A stretch of 64,000 nucleotides of DNA from Eisenbergiella tayi (GCF_001881565.1 NZ_MPDJ01000005.1:709347-773346), one strand, 5' to 3'. Shown: positions 43,336-53,622, numbered from the stretch's first letter. Made by a program: numbers and translations. The notes: generated from the sequence alone by a model not told the origin.

Positions 43336-44727
43336 TTATCTTTCGTACATGGTAAGGTATGCTTTGGTGTTATCCACCATGGTGTCGAAGAGGCATTTTG
43401 CTTCATCCAGGCCAATTTCCATATTAGGATCCATGCAGAAGGCCTGGAAAGCCAGATCCAGATTTCTGGTGACGGCAGCCTCCACCGTCAGTTCCTGGAC
43501 GCCGCAGACCCTGCTTACCAGCGGATAGATACTTTCCGGAAGCGCCCCTGCAAAAACAGGCCTTACGGAATCCGCGCAGAAATGGGCATTTGTTTCCACC
43601 ACCGCACCCAGCGGCAGATTGGGTATCTGTCCATAGTTCGGAATATTCACATTGGTAACCAGATCACGCAGGCCCAGCAGGGAACGCATCTGCTGCACGC
43701 CTTCTTCGCCCGTCGTGTTAATGACCATCTCCTCTTCGCCCTTGTAAAGTCTTTCGCTTCTTGCCAGGCGGTTTTTCAGATCCTCTTTTCTCCAGGCCAC
43801 GGGAGTGAGCTTAAAGCCCCAGGAATGAGCGGTATCCGGGTTCTTCAGATACCAGGAGCCGGGACAGAATTCTGCGAGATGACGATCTCCCGCCGCCGCT
43901 ATGGCTCCGTATTTCAGGAAAAGATCCAGCTTCACCATTTCCAGGGAATCGAAAAACTTGTTCATCCAGTTTTCATCTGTCTTCTCTCCGAAGCCTGTAT
44001 CCTTGTATTTCAGGGCGAATTCACGATATACCGGGAACAGATCGATATTCTTATACTGTGCTGAGGTCAGCCATGTAAAATGATTGACGCCCACCACATT
44101 GACACGGATATCCTCTCTCTGCGCATCTTTGATCTGCAGGATGTCCTCCAGTGCCTTCCCGAGAAGCTTCTGTGTTCCGAAAACCTCATGACAGCAGCCA
44201 AAGGCCTTGATTTCCGGGAAGGTACGGTACAGCGTCTTCACACATACGGTCATGGGATTGGTATAATTAATAACCCAGGCCTCAGGGCAGTATTCTTTAA
44301 TCGCGCCTGCAATTTCTTCAAACATGGGTACCACGCGCAGCGCCCGGATCAGCCCCCCGGGGCCTGTTGTATCCCCAACCGACTGGTAAATGCCGTATTT
44401 TTCCGGAGCGTGTACATCGCTTTCCATTTCGTCAAAGGTGCCGGGAATAATGGAAATAACCACGAAATCCGCACCCTGCAGGGCTTCCCCTATGGTTTCC
44501 ACCGCCTTGTAATCCCATGGAGACTTGCAGTCCTTAAGTTCCTTTACCTTATTTCCAATCACTTCATTTCTTTTGGCGGCTTCCTGATCAATATCATACA
44601 GATAAACACTTCCGCTCATGTCATCCGCCGCAGCCAGGTCACTCATCAGGCCCCATGCCCATCCGCGGGAACCGCCCCCTATGTAGGCAATCTTAAGATC
44701 CTCCGCTTTACCGTTTACATACCTCAT
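43336..44727 (-). CDS. GH4 family glycosidase, LplD (alpha-galacturonidase)-like
   Basis: A 463-residue NAD-dependent GH4 enzyme. The Rossmann motif IAYIGGGSRGW, the NYTNPMTVC loop, the metal-binding FGCCHEVFGTQKLL and VVGVNHFTWL follow the pattern of Bacillus LplD, which cleaves alpha-galacturonides. It is cytoplasmic. It lies divergent from the AraC gene at 44971. Substrate assignment is by similarity and could instead be another alpha-glycoside. Confidence 0.85.
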   Translation of the reverse strand: MRYVNGKAEDLKIAYIGGGSRGWAWGLMSDLAAADDMSGSVYLYDIDQEAAKRNEVIGNKVKELKDCKSPWDYKAVETIGEALQGADFVVISIIPGTFDEMESDVHAPEKYGIYQSVGDTTGPGGLIRALRVVPMFEEIAGAIKEYCPEAWVINYTNPMTVCVKTLYRTFPEIKAFGCCHEVFGTQKLLGKALEDILQIKDAQREDIRVNVVGVNHFTWLTSAQYKNIDLFPVYREFALKYKDTGFGEKTDENWMNKFFDSLEMVKLDLFLKYGAIAAAGDRHLAEFCPGSWYLKNPDTAHSWGFKLTPVAWRKEDLKNRLARSERLYKGEEEMVINTTGEEGVQQMRSLLGLRDLVTNVNIPNYGQIPNLPLGAVVETNAHFCADSVRPVFAGALPESIYPLVSRVCGVQELTVEAAVTRNLDLAFQAFCMDPNMEIGLDEAKCLFDTMVDNTKAYLTMYER

Positions 44728-44970
44728 ACTGTTCCTCCTTCAGCCTGCTTTCCGCAGCATTTCTTATATCACTATACTAACACGCAAGAAATAAGAATAC
44801 CGTAAAAAAAATGCTTTTCCACATCTAAAACCGTTCAAATATTGCTATTTGTTATCGATTTGTCTATAATAGGACTGAAGTACAAAAATAACAGGGCATC
44901 AGCTCCTTTGCTGTTCCGGCGAAAGGACGGCGCGCTGCTTTTCAGATAACGACGGAGGCTATGAAACCCT

Positions 44971-45813
44971 ATGCTTCACACCGCATTTACCCCATATGAA
45001 GAATTTCTGGTGGAATATGTCCGGAATCCGGGAAGAAATGATATGAAGGTACAGCATTATCATGATACCTATGAATTCTATCTGCAGATGGCCGGCGAGC
45101 GTACCCTGATTCTCAACGATATCTGCTACACCCTACGGCCGGGAGATCTGTATATTTTAAAGCCCTTTGAAATCCATTATACCGAAAGCCGCGGTTCGGA
45201 TTATTATGAACGTTATGTCATCAACCTACCGGCTTCTTTTCTTTATACCCTTCTGACAGAAGGGGAAACAAGGCTCCTTCTGGATAAGCTGGAATCCTGC
45301 GTCCTGCACCTTTCCCCGGAACAGGCTGCGGAGGCTCTGGGCTGCTTTCAGAGAGCGGAGCAGTTCCGCCGGAAAACCGGATTTCTGGCAGGCAAGCTGC
45401 TGTGTTCCTCTATCTTCCAGCTTCTTATGTTCCTGACGGAGCTGACGGAAAAAGCGGGACTGCCTGATATTCTGGAGGGAAAAAGCATTCAGCCGGAAAT
45501 CGTAAAAGCGATCCACTACATTAACAGGCATTATCAGGAAAACCTTTCCCTGGAAGGCGCCGCCGAACTGGTCCACTTAAGCCGCTATCATTTCTGCCGC
45601 CTCTTTCATGAAGCCACAGGCGCCACTTTTCTGGAATATCTGTATAATGTACGGCTGGCTAAGGTGCATCAGCTCCTTCTCACCACCACGCTGCCGCTGG
45701 GAGATATCGCAGCCAAATGCGGCTTTGCCTCAACCGCCCATCTCTCCCGGGTTTTCCGGGAAGCCTACGGGATGTCTCCCCGAAGCTTCCGTAAGACGGC
45801 TTTATCCGGTTAA
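44971..45813 (+). CDS. AraC-family transcriptional regulator
   Basis: A 280-residue protein with an N-terminal cupin domain (VQHYHDTYEFYLQMAGER, PFEIHYTES) and a C-terminal double HTH (LVHLSRYHFCRLFHEATG, then CGFASTAHLSRVFREAYG). GGAGG lies 12 bp before the ATG. It is divergent from the LplD-like GH4 gene 240 bp away, its most likely target. Confidence 0.9.
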   Translation: MLHTAFTPYEEFLVEYVRNPGRNDMKVQHYHDTYEFYLQMAGERTLILNDICYTLRPGDLYILKPFEIHYTESRGSDYYERYVINLPASFLYTLLTEGETRLLLDKLESCVLHLSPEQAAEALGCFQRAEQFRRKTGFLAGKLLCSSIFQLLMFLTELTEKAGLPDILEGKSIQPEIVKAIHYINRHYQENLSLEGAAELVHLSRYHFCRLFHEATGATFLEYLYNVRLAKVHQLLLTTTLPLGDIAAKCGFASTAHLSRVFREAYGMSPRSFRKTALSG

Positions 45814-45822
45814 GGCCGCATG

Positions 45823-46257
45823 TTATGGGAAAATAACCAGACTCTCAATGGATTTTTCCATATCGATCACATAAACAACCTTGTTATCCTTTTTATAAAT
45901 ATCCTTTTCTATCCAGATACCGGAGGGTTCCATTTCCTCCGGGCTCTCGATTTTATCCTTATCTGTTGCAAATATGGCATAGGGCTCACCGGAAAAATGG
46001 ATTCCCATCCGATACTTTCCCCATTCCGTAATGAGCACCATATCCCTGTTCTTCCCCCCTGCCTTCTCTTCTTCCAGCTCCACGACCGGAACAATATTTC
46101 CCTTGTAATTGCAGACTCCCGCAAAACAATCGGGCAGACAGGGAATTAAAGAAAGCTGCATCTGAATGCATAACTCCGTAATATATGGAATTTCCACAGC
46201 ATAGCTTTTATTTTTTCCCGGAATGCAGAGAAGCTCTTTGCCAGTATAGGCTTCCAT
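45823..46257 (-). CDS. cheW: CheW coupling protein
   Basis: A 144-residue CheW-domain protein (NKSYAVEIPYITELCIQMQ, then LPDCFAGVCNYKGNIVPVVELEEE). It bridges chemoreceptors to CheA. The start overlaps the cheA 3' end by 50 bp but has its own GGGAGG, indicating coupled translation. It is the last gene of the chemotaxis operon and stops 9 bp from the convergent AraC gene with no visible terminator between. Confidence 0.88.
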   Translation of the reverse strand: MEAYTGKELLCIPGKNKSYAVEIPYITELCIQMQLSLIPCLPDCFAGVCNYKGNIVPVVELEEEKAGGKNRDMVLITEWGKYRMGIHFSGEPYAIFATDKDKIESPEEMEPSGIWIEKDIYKKDNKVVYVIDMEKSIESLVIFP

Positions 46258-48286
46258 TGATATCCTCCCTCTCGTATCTGTTGATAACTGTTTCCGTATC
46301 CAGAGCGGCGCATATTTTGCCGTTTCCCATGATACTGCAGCCGCTGATCCCTGTTTTTTTCCGGAAATCCAGGCCGAATAAGGGCGGCAGCGGCTTTACC
46401 ACGATACGCTTCTGCTCGTACATGGAATCCACCAGAATACAGCCTTCCTTTTCATTTCCCTTCATATAAATGACGATGGCATCTTCCGGCGTTTCCCCGT
46501 CCAGATGATAAAACCGGTGCAGATCAATCAGAGGGAGCATCCTGTCTTCATAAAGGATATAATCCCTTTCGTTAATGGTTTCTCTTTTTTCCCTGCTGCT
46601 CTCCCAATCCATGAACTGGAAAACATGACGGGCCGGCATGGAAAAACGGTAGCTTCCCACCTTAAACCGGATGCACTCCATAGTAGCCAGGGACAGGGGA
46701 ACCACAATGGTAAAGGTTGTCCCTCTGCCGAATTCCGTATGGATATAAAGGTTTCCTCCCACACCCTCCAGGATATTTTTTACCACATCAAGCCCGACGC
46801 CTCTTCCCGAATATTCCGTCACCTGCTCATTTGTGGTAAAGCCCGGGCTGAAAATCAGCTCCTGTATTTCCTGGCTGTTATATTCCTCCTCAGGTCTGGT
46901 AAAAAGCCCCTTCTCTCTCGCACGTTCCCGTATTTTTAATTCGTCAATCCCTTTTCCGTCATCGCTGAGGGATAACCGAAGCTCTCCTACGGTGTTCTCC
47001 GCGGTAAAGGTAATCCTGCCTTTTCTGCTCTTTCCCGCCTCTTCCCTCTCCTGGGGGGATTCAATGCCGTGATCCACCGCATTGCGGATTATATGCATCA
47101 GTGCCTCGGAAACATACTCCACCACACTTTTATCCGCCTCCAGATCCTCACAGTGAAGAATCAGTTCCGCTTCCTTTCCCTGATCCCTGCAGATATCTCT
47201 TAATATGCGGCGCAGCTTGGGTACGATTTTATTTACGGGAACCAGACGCATTTCCATCACGGTTCTTTCCATCTCACTGATCAGCCGGTTGATCTGATGT
47301 GCGGTCCCCTCTTTGATATCCTCCAGGCCATGCTTCTCCAGCTCCGTATCCAGCGTAAGCATATGAAGCATCAGCTCCCCTGACAGATTCTGCAGGCGGT
47401 CCAGACGATCGGAACGTACATTAAAAAATTCCGCTTCCTTGTTTTCCCCGGAATTCCCTTTATCCTCCGGCTTCTGCTTTTCCTGCTGCGCGCTTTCCTC
47501 CGCAGCCGACGGCTGATCGTCCTGCAAAATACTGCATTCCGCGACAAAAAGACCCTTCTTCAGACTTTCCAGCACCTCATCCCTGTGCTCGGATTCAAAC
47601 CGGATAAATACCCCGTTTTCACTGATAAAACCGCTGCCCTCCCCGGATTTGTCCAAATCCCCGGGCCAGGTTTCCACACACGTACACAGATTTCCTATCT
47701 GCCTGACCAGCATAAAGGCCCTGATATTCTCCATCTTGCATCCGTTTTCAAAAAAGATGCGCACTACCGTACCCTTTTTTCCGGTCAGCGCTTCCGGGAC
47801 TGCCGCCGGCGGACGTATCGGCATTTTTTCCGTTTCTTCCGTTTTTTCCTCTTCCGCCCCGTCCGGTTCCTCTTCTCCGGCTTTATTCAGATAAGCATCT
47901 GTTCTTTCTTCTATTTCCGCCGTACCGGAAGGCTGATACTCCTCCTGAGACATCCTTCCCAGTTCCGCTTCTATGTGATCGGAGGCTGCGAACAACAGAT
48001 CAAAAAGCTCCGGTTCCGCCTTTTCTATTTTTCCGTAGGTTTCTCTGTAATAACCAAAAAGATCCTCAAGCTTGTGGGCCATGGAAGACAATTCCTGAAG
48101 CCCCATCATCGCGGAAGAACTCTTTATGGTGTGCATGATGCGGAAAATACTGTGAATATCTTCTTCCGCAAATGCATTCTTTTTTTCTGCTTCCAATAAT
48201 ACCGCGCTTAACTGCCCGGTCAGCTGTCTGGTTTCCAGAAGGTAAACCTCCAGCATATCTTCGGCATCCGCATCAAAATATCCCAT
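46208..48286 (-). CDS. cheA: Chemotaxis histidine kinase
   Basis: A 692-residue kinase. It has an N-terminal Hpt domain with phospho-acceptor His52 (MHTIKSSSAMMG), a P2-like linker of about 150 residues, a dimerisation helix (FFNVRSDRLDRLQNLSGELM), an ATPase domain (HIIRNAVDHGIE, DDGKGID, YSGRGVGLDVVK) and a C-terminal CheW-like domain (RFKVGSYRFSMPARHVFQF). It phosphorylates CheY in response to receptor signals. It lies between the GGDEF regulator and cheW. Confidence 0.95.
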   Translation of the reverse strand: MGYFDADAEDMLEVYLLETRQLTGQLSAVLLEAEKKNAFAEEDIHSIFRIMHTIKSSSAMMGLQELSSMAHKLEDLFGYYRETYGKIEKAEPELFDLLFAASDHIEAELGRMSQEEYQPSGTAEIEERTDAYLNKAGEEEPDGAEEEKTEETEKMPIRPPAAVPEALTGKKGTVVRIFFENGCKMENIRAFMLVRQIGNLCTCVETWPGDLDKSGEGSGFISENGVFIRFESEHRDEVLESLKKGLFVAECSILQDDQPSAAEESAQQEKQKPEDKGNSGENKEAEFFNVRSDRLDRLQNLSGELMLHMLTLDTELEKHGLEDIKEGTAHQINRLISEMERTVMEMRLVPVNKIVPKLRRILRDICRDQGKEAELILHCEDLEADKSVVEYVSEALMHIIRNAVDHGIESPQEREEAGKSRKGRITFTAENTVGELRLSLSDDGKGIDELKIRERAREKGLFTRPEEEYNSQEIQELIFSPGFTTNEQVTEYSGRGVGLDVVKNILEGVGGNLYIHTEFGRGTTFTIVVPLSLATMECIRFKVGSYRFSMPARHVFQFMDWESSREKRETINERDYILYEDRMLPLIDLHRFYHLDGETPEDAIVIYMKGNEKEGCILVDSMYEQKRIVVKPLPPLFGLDFRKKTGISGCSIMGNGKICAALDTETVINRYEREDINGSLYWQRASLHSGKK

Positions 48287-48301
48287 TATTTTCTCCGCCT
48301 G

Positions 48302-49240
48302 CTAATTATTTTCAAACCAGATACTGCAGTTTTTTCCGGAACGCTTTCCTCTGTACAGCGCCTTGTCCGCACAGTTGATGCTCTCCTCAATTCCATCCTG
48401 CTCCCGATAAGTATGGAGTCCCAGGGTCAGGCTGCACTTGAACTGTACATTGTTATAAAAAAACGGGAACTGTTCCACCTCTTTCCGTATTCCTTCGCTG
48501 ATACCGAAGGCCTCATCCCTGGTCACGTCAAACAATATGATAAGGAATTCCTCACCGCCCCAGCGGACCACCTTATGTTTGCGGCAGCTTCCCTCCAGAA
48601 TATTGGCAATGCAGACAAGAGCCATATCACCTGCATCATGGCCGTATGTATCATTTATTTTCTTAAAGTCATCAATGTCGGCAAGAATGAGTACATTCTG
48701 GGTCTGCTCCCTGTTGTGATCCTTGATGTCATCCACCAGATCCCCCACCACATACCGGCGGTTATACAGTCCTGTCAGGCCGTCCCTGAAAGCCATATAA
48801 TTCAATTTTTCCATGTTGGAACGAAGTTCACGGTTCTGACGGTTCAGCTCATCCTTCTGCTGTTTCAGCTGGAGGTGGGCGCGTACTCTGGACAAAAGCT
48901 CTCCCCTGACAAAGGGCTTCTTAATATAGTCACAGGCCCCTTTTGAAAAACCTTTTACCACATCGTCATCCTTATCCTTGGATGTGAGGAACAGAATCGA
49001 AGCTCCATTCTGATCCACCGCCTTCAGCCTGTCAAAAAGCGTATACCCGTCAGCATCAGGCAGCACCACATCCAGCAGTATGAGATCCGGCTGGTACTGC
49101 TTCACCATGGCCTCCGCCTCTTCTCCTGTATGGGCCTCCGTGATAAAAATATTCTCTTCCTTTAAGGATGCTTTGATCTGTTCACAGATGAGCAGACTGT
49201 CGTCCACAATAAGCACAATATGTCCGTTTCGAGTTTCCAT
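48302..49240 (-). CDS. Response regulator with GGDEF domain
   Basis: A 312-residue protein with an N-terminal receiver domain (phospho-acceptor Asp57 in LLDVVL, Lys in IKKPF) and a C-terminal diguanylate cyclase domain whose active-site loop reads RWGGEEF. Phosphorylation by CheA could couple chemotaxis signalling to c-di-GMP. An upstream I-site-like RxxD was not checked. It sits inside the che operon between cheD and cheA. Confidence 0.93.
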   Translation of the reverse strand: METRNGHIVLIVDDSLLICEQIKASLKEENIFITEAHTGEEAEAMVKQYQPDLILLDVVLPDADGYTLFDRLKAVDQNGASILFLTSKDKDDDVVKGFSKGACDYIKKPFVRGELLSRVRAHLQLKQQKDELNRQNRELRSNMEKLNYMAFRDGLTGLYNRRYVVGDLVDDIKDHNREQTQNVLILADIDDFKKINDTYGHDAGDMALVCIANILEGSCRKHKVVRWGGEEFLIILFDVTRDEAFGISEGIRKEVEQFPFFYNNVQFKCSLTLGLHTYREQDGIEESINCADKALYRGKRSGKNCSIWFENN

Positions 49241-49258
49241 AACTAACCTCCGTATTTT

Positions 49259-49735
49259 CTACAGAACCACCGTTTCCTGTCTCACCGTTCTGACTTCCAG
49301 TTTACCGTCCCCGGCGAAGAACAAAATCGTCCTGCCATAATTTTTCCCCGTATTTTCGGCCACGAGCCTTATGCCTTCCTTTTCCAGGGCAAGCTTCACA
49401 GCCGCAACATTCTGCTCCCCTATTTCCCACTGCCGGGAAGCCGTCTCAAACATTTTCGCCCCGCCCGCTATTTTAGCGGTTATCCTTTTCCTGGATGCAC
49501 CGGCCCTCTCCATCTCACGTATCAGCTCTTTCACCCCTTCATCCGCAAATTTATAGGGATTCTCCCTGCTGACCGCCGACTCTTTTCCCGGAAGGACGAT
49601 ATGGGCCATGCCTGCAATTTTTTTATCTCTGTCATACATACAGACTCCCACACAGGAGCCCAGGGCATAAGAAATAAGTATCTGCTGGTTTACGGCAGTT
49701 TTTCCTTCCCCGATTCCTACTGAAATTTTATCCAT
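49259..49735 (-). CDS. cheD: Receptor deamidase CheD
   Basis: A 158-residue CheD. The conserved ALGSCVGVCMYD carries the catalytic Cys and MAHIVLPG carries the His. It deamidates glutamines in chemoreceptors and binds CheC. It lies directly after cheC, 4 bp apart. Confidence 0.92.
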   Translation of the reverse strand: MDKISVGIGEGKTAVNQQILISYALGSCVGVCMYDRDKKIAGMAHIVLPGKESAVSRENPYKFADEGVKELIREMERAGASRKRITAKIAGGAKMFETASRQWEIGEQNVAAVKLALEKEGIRLVAENTGKNYGRTILFFAGDGKLEVRTVRQETVVL

Positions 49736-49739
49736 GATG

Positions 49740-50351
49740 TCACTCCCTGAGCCTTTGAAGCATCATTTCCAGCGCTTCCGGCTCCGGCAGGAACAATATC
49801 CGGCCGGAAAAAGCCTTTCCTCCCATGCGGAAAATGTTATCTATCACCAGAATGTCCTCACTCACCCTCGAATAATGGGCCACAGGGACACTCAGAATAG
49901 CGAGCCCCATATCGATGCTCATACTGGGCACCGTCACTTCCATTTTCAGATCCAACACCCCGGAAAGAGCGCAGATATAAGAACCGCACATAATATTCCC
50001 AAGCTCACATATGAGCGAACGCTCCATTTCATCCAGGCTCAGAAGATTTCTCTCCTCTTCCCCCAAAACCGTGTCCAGGACCTCCCTGGTAAAGGTCTCG
50101 TCCAGAAGGAATAAAAACAATCCGTTCAGTTCCCCCCTGACCCCCACAATAATTCCTGTCATCAACTCTTCCGCCTCCGGCAGGAGAGAACAGCAGTCCT
50201 GATATTTCATAATCTGCAGTCCCGGCACTTCGATATCCACAGGCTCCATCAGCATATGGGAGAGAGACGTTACCGCATTTCCTGTACCGATATTGCCCAG
50301 CTCCCTCAAAAAATCCCTGGATATTTCATCTAAATCCGAATATTGATTCAT
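49740..50351 (-). CDS. cheC: CheY-P phosphatase CheC
   Basis: A 203-residue CheC with two E-x2-N active-site helices: LGNIGTGNAVTSLSHML near the N-terminus (RELGNIG) and ICELGNIMCGSY in the middle. It hydrolyses phospho-CheY and is stimulated by CheD, whose gene follows it. Confidence 0.92.
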   Translation of the reverse strand: MNQYSDLDEISRDFLRELGNIGTGNAVTSLSHMLMEPVDIEVPGLQIMKYQDCCSLLPEAEELMTGIIVGVRGELNGLFLFLLDETFTREVLDTVLGEEERNLLSLDEMERSLICELGNIMCGSYICALSGVLDLKMEVTVPSMSIDMGLAILSVPVAHYSRVSEDILVIDNIFRMGGKAFSGRILFLPEPEALEMMLQRLRE

Positions 50352-50375
50352 AGCCTCCCCTTTTCAGCCGGTTTT

Positions 50376-52052
50376 TTAGAATTCAAACTGCTCCACCATT
50401 TCCTTCAGCACCTGAGCCTGGGCGGACAGCTCTTCACTCGCCGCCGCACTTTCCTCAGAGGTGGCGGAATTACCCTGTACGATTTCGGAAATCAGCTCTA
50501 TGCTCTTCCGAATCTGGGCAAGGGCATCCGACTGCTGCACGCAGACCTCGGAAATTTCCTCAACCATACTGTTTACCTTCTGCGCACCCGTCACCGATTC
50601 CTTTAAGGCCTCTGCCGTGGCTTCCGCAGATTCTATTCCCACATCCACTGCTTCCGAATTCTTATCAATCAGTTCCGCCGTCAGCTGGGATGCTGAGGTC
50701 GTCTTCGCAGCCAGCCTGCGTATTTCACCGGCCACTACGGAAAAGCCTCTGCCGGCCTCTCCGGCCCTTGCCGCTTCCACGGAAGCATTCAAAGCCAGTA
50801 TATTGGTCTGGAACGCAATATCCTCAATTTCCTTAACAATCTTATTGATCTCCCTGGAATTTGTCTTCACATGCCCCACGGCCTGTGTCAGTTCCTGCAT
50901 CTTTTTGTCGCTGTCCCTGAGACTGTTTCCCACCGTGTTGGAAAGCTTGCTGGATTCTACCGCGTTCTGCGCATTATCCCTGACCCGGTCTCCGATCTCA
51001 TTGATACTCACAGCCAGTTCTTCCACTGAGCCGGCCTGTTCTGCCGCGCCCCGCGCCAGTGTCTGGGCTCCGTTGGCCACCTGTTCCGCACCTCCTGATA
51101 CAAGCTCGGCACTGCTGCCTATCTGCTGCAGGGATTCCCTTAAAAGGCTGGAAATTTCATTCATCGCTTCTCCCAGCGCAACAAAATCCCCCTTGAATTC
51201 CACCTCCGAATGATAATTCAGCTTACCCTTCCCCAGGGCAGACAGTCCTTTTTTGACCTCTGTCACGTATAAGTTAAGGGCTTCTGTGGTATTCCTGATA
51301 TCCTCCGCCAGCTGGCCCAGCTCATTTTGTGAAAAATAAGAAAGCTTGGTAGTAAGCCGGCCGTTAGCAATGTCATTGGCTGCCTTCTTCACCTCATTTA
51401 CGGGACGTATCACGCTCCTGGTTATGAGGATGCATATGATAATAGTAAAGCCAATGCTGACAGCGGCCAGAAGAAGAAGGAATATAATCATCCGTTCATT
51501 CATTTTCTTTCCTTCAGCCAGACGCCCCACCGCATCCTGTGCAGACAAATCAATAACCTTCGTGAGCGTATCCTTTACCTCATTAAACTTGGGTGCATAC
51601 TGACTGACATATAAGTTAAGGGCCTCCTCATCTTTTCCCTGATCCCTGAGACCCAGAACCTTCGTCCTTATCACATTCAGCTCCTCATACTGGACCTCCA
51701 GCTCGGAAACCTTTTCCGCTCCGCTTATGTAACCGGTAGTCAGCTGCTTAAGCTGTTTTTCTATTTCCGCAACATTCTGACTGGTCTTTTCCAGATACTC
51801 CTCTTCATCTACCACATCCTCCGTTGAAATGAGGAGTGTGACATTCTTCCCCACCGACTGCAGGTTGGCAATCATCCACAACGAGCTCTCCACATTAGCG
51901 AAGGGTTCGTCATACAGAAGCTGTGTCCGTTCGTTCATGGAATTAATATTGGCTATCACGGTAATAATCGTAACGATATATAAGAAGATAATAATAGCGA
52001 ATGCTGCTACCAGTTTTCCGCCTATTTTCATATCCTCAAACTTTTTCTTCAT
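50376..52052 (-). CDS. Methyl-accepting chemotaxis protein
   Basis: About 558 residues from ATG 52052 (AGAAGG upstream; ATG 52070 is also possible). It has two membrane helices (KLVAAFAIIIFLYIVTIITVI and IIFLLLLAAVSIGFTIIICIL) flanking a four-helix-bundle-like external domain, then HAMP, and a cytoplasmic signalling domain with the conserved hairpin (IAFQTNILALNASVEAARAG). It is the only receptor encoded here. Its ligand is unknown. Confidence 0.92.
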   Translation of the reverse strand: MKKKFEDMKIGGKLVAAFAIIIFLYIVTIITVIANINSMNERTQLLYDEPFANVESSLWMIANLQSVGKNVTLLISTEDVVDEEEYLEKTSQNVAEIEKQLKQLTTGYISGAEKVSELEVQYEELNVIRTKVLGLRDQGKDEEALNLYVSQYAPKFNEVKDTLTKVIDLSAQDAVGRLAEGKKMNERMIIFLLLLAAVSIGFTIIICILITRSVIRPVNEVKKAANDIANGRLTTKLSYFSQNELGQLAEDIRNTTEALNLYVTEVKKGLSALGKGKLNYHSEVEFKGDFVALGEAMNEISSLLRESLQQIGSSAELVSGGAEQVANGAQTLARGAAEQAGSVEELAVSINEIGDRVRDNAQNAVESSKLSNTVGNSLRDSDKKMQELTQAVGHVKTNSREINKIVKEIEDIAFQTNILALNASVEAARAGEAGRGFSVVAGEIRRLAAKTTSASQLTAELIDKNSEAVDVGIESAEATAEALKESVTGAQKVNSMVEEISEVCVQQSDALAQIRKSIELISEIVQGNSATSEESAAASEELSAQAQVLKEMVEQFEF

Positions 52053-52108
52053 CCTTCTGCTTCCTTTCATCAGAGGCGGGGCTTGCCGCACCTGCGCGTT
52101 TTATTCTT

Positions 52109-52474
52109 TCAGCTCTCTATCGCATTCCGGACAATTCTCCGGAATTCATCCGGCCTGAAAGGCTTTACAATAAAATCCTTAGCCCCCAGCATCACTGCCT
52201 GCTGGATCATCTGCTCCTGCCCTACGGCCGAACACATTACGATTCTGGACTGCGGATCCTCCCTCTGAATTTCTTCCAGCACCTCAATACCCGATATTCC
52301 CGGCATAGTGATATCCAGAAGCACAAGATCCGGCTTATATATCGCATACATCTCCAGAGCCTTCTCCCCGTCGCACGCCTCGATTATATCCGTATATCCG
52401 CATTCCTGCAGATTTTTGCATATCACCTTCCTCATGAACATGGCATCATCCACCACCATTATTTTCTTCCCCAT
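52109..52474 (-). CDS. cheY: Chemotaxis response regulator CheY
   Basis: A 121-residue single receiver domain with acidic pocket VVDDA, phospho-acceptor Asp54 (LVLLDITMPG), conserved Thr/Ser (MCSAVG) and Lys (IVKPF). It signals from CheA to the motility machinery; no flagellar genes are in the window. Confidence 0.92.
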   Translation of the reverse strand: MGKKIMVVDDAMFMRKVICKNLQECGYTDIIEACDGEKALEMYAIYKPDLVLLDITMPGISGIEVLEEIQREDPQSRIVMCSAVGQEQMIQQAVMLGAKDFIVKPFRPDEFRRIVRNAIES

Positions 52475-52499
52475 ATGTGCTCCTTCACCAAATCCTTCC

Positions 52500-53315
52500 T
52501 TATTCCTTTTTCTTCCTGTAAACAGCCGGATATACCGGTTCCAGCCTTGTTTCCTTTATCGTCAGCAGCTCCGCGTGCCCGATCAGCAGATATCCTCCTT
52601 TTTTAAGTGCATCCTCAAGATTCTTTATGAGTCTGTTCCTGGATATTCTGTCAAAATATATCATTACATTCCGACACAGGATGATATCAAATCTCTCCGA
52701 CGCCGGCATGGGTTCCATAAGATTGCGTCTCTGGAAACGGACACAGGACTTTAATTCCTCATCCACCCGGAAGGTTCTGCCGCTCGTGTCCCCGCAGTAC
52801 TTCCTTCTCCATTCCGGAGGAAGGCCTTCCAGCTCCTTTACCGGATATTCCCCGTCCCGGGCCTTGTCCAAGACCTTCCCGGAGATATCGGTAGCCAGAA
52901 TTCTGGCCCTTAATGTCACATTCCGTATCCGCTTATATTCCTCCAGGGTCATACCCAGAGTATAGCATTCTTCCCCTGTGGAACACCCCGCACACCAGAT
53001 ATCCAGAGCGCCGGACACCGAATGCCCCAGCAGCTCCGGCAGGATTGCATCCTGAAGCCGTTCAAAGTGATCCGCTTCCCTGTAAAAATAGGTATAATTG
53101 GTGGTGAGATGATTGACCATCTCTCCCGCCATTTCACCGCTCCGATCCTGATGCACCATATCCAGATATCCGGCAAAGGAATCCAAACCGTAACGCTCCA
53201 GAATCTTGGACATACGGCATTCGATCAACACCTTTTTTTTCTCCAGATTGATACCGTATTCGTCACGCATATACTGCACGATATCGGAGAATTCCTTATC
53301 CTTAAGCCTAATCAA
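52500..53315 (-). CDS. cheR: Receptor methyltransferase CheR
   Basis: A 271-residue SAM-dependent methyltransferase with TTNYTYFYRE and the SAM-binding WCAGCSTGEECYTLGM. It methylates receptor glutamates. It overlaps the preceding CheW-like gene by 8 bp. The usual partner methylesterase CheB is absent from this operon. Confidence 0.92.
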   Translation of the reverse strand: MIRLKDKEFSDIVQYMRDEYGINLEKKKVLIECRMSKILERYGLDSFAGYLDMVHQDRSGEMAGEMVNHLTTNYTYFYREADHFERLQDAILPELLGHSVSGALDIWCAGCSTGEECYTLGMTLEEYKRIRNVTLRARILATDISGKVLDKARDGEYPVKELEGLPPEWRRKYCGDTSGRTFRVDEELKSCVRFQRRNLMEPMPASERFDIILCRNVMIYFDRISRNRLIKNLEDALKKGGYLLIGHAELLTIKETRLEPVYPAVYRKKKE

Positions 53316-53622
53316 TTTTTCTCTCCCAAACCCCGGGTATGATACCTTCCAGCTCTTCCCGATCCACGTTTTCTTCTCCTAATGACTGCGCTCCGATTCC
53401 CAGAAGCCGCTCTCCCGCCCTGATGATAATCCCGCAGGGAGCTTCTTCCACGGTTCCTTCCCGATAAAAAACAACCAGTTCATTTCCATAAACGGAAAGG
53501 CCCAGGATATTATCCTCCGCCTCCGGAACAGGCCAGACCTCCGGCCTCGTCAGAATCGTTTCTATCTGGTCTTTCTCTATATAAACCTTTTTGCCGCCTG
53601 TATCCGCCGTAATATATTCCAT
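53308..53622 (-). CDS. Small CheW-like protein
   Basis: A 104-residue protein that resembles a shortened CheW (ILGLSVYGNELVVFYRE, GIIIRAGERLLGIGAQSL). Its ATG overlaps the stop of the upstream gene (TGATG) with a GGAGG site, so it is translationally coupled. The function is probably coupling or adaptor, but the family match is weak. Confidence 0.6.
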   Translation of the reverse strand: MEYITADTGGKKVYIEKDQIETILTRPEVWPVPEAEDNILGLSVYGNELVVFYREGTVEEAPCGIIIRAGERLLGIGAQSLGEENVDREELEGIIPGVWERKID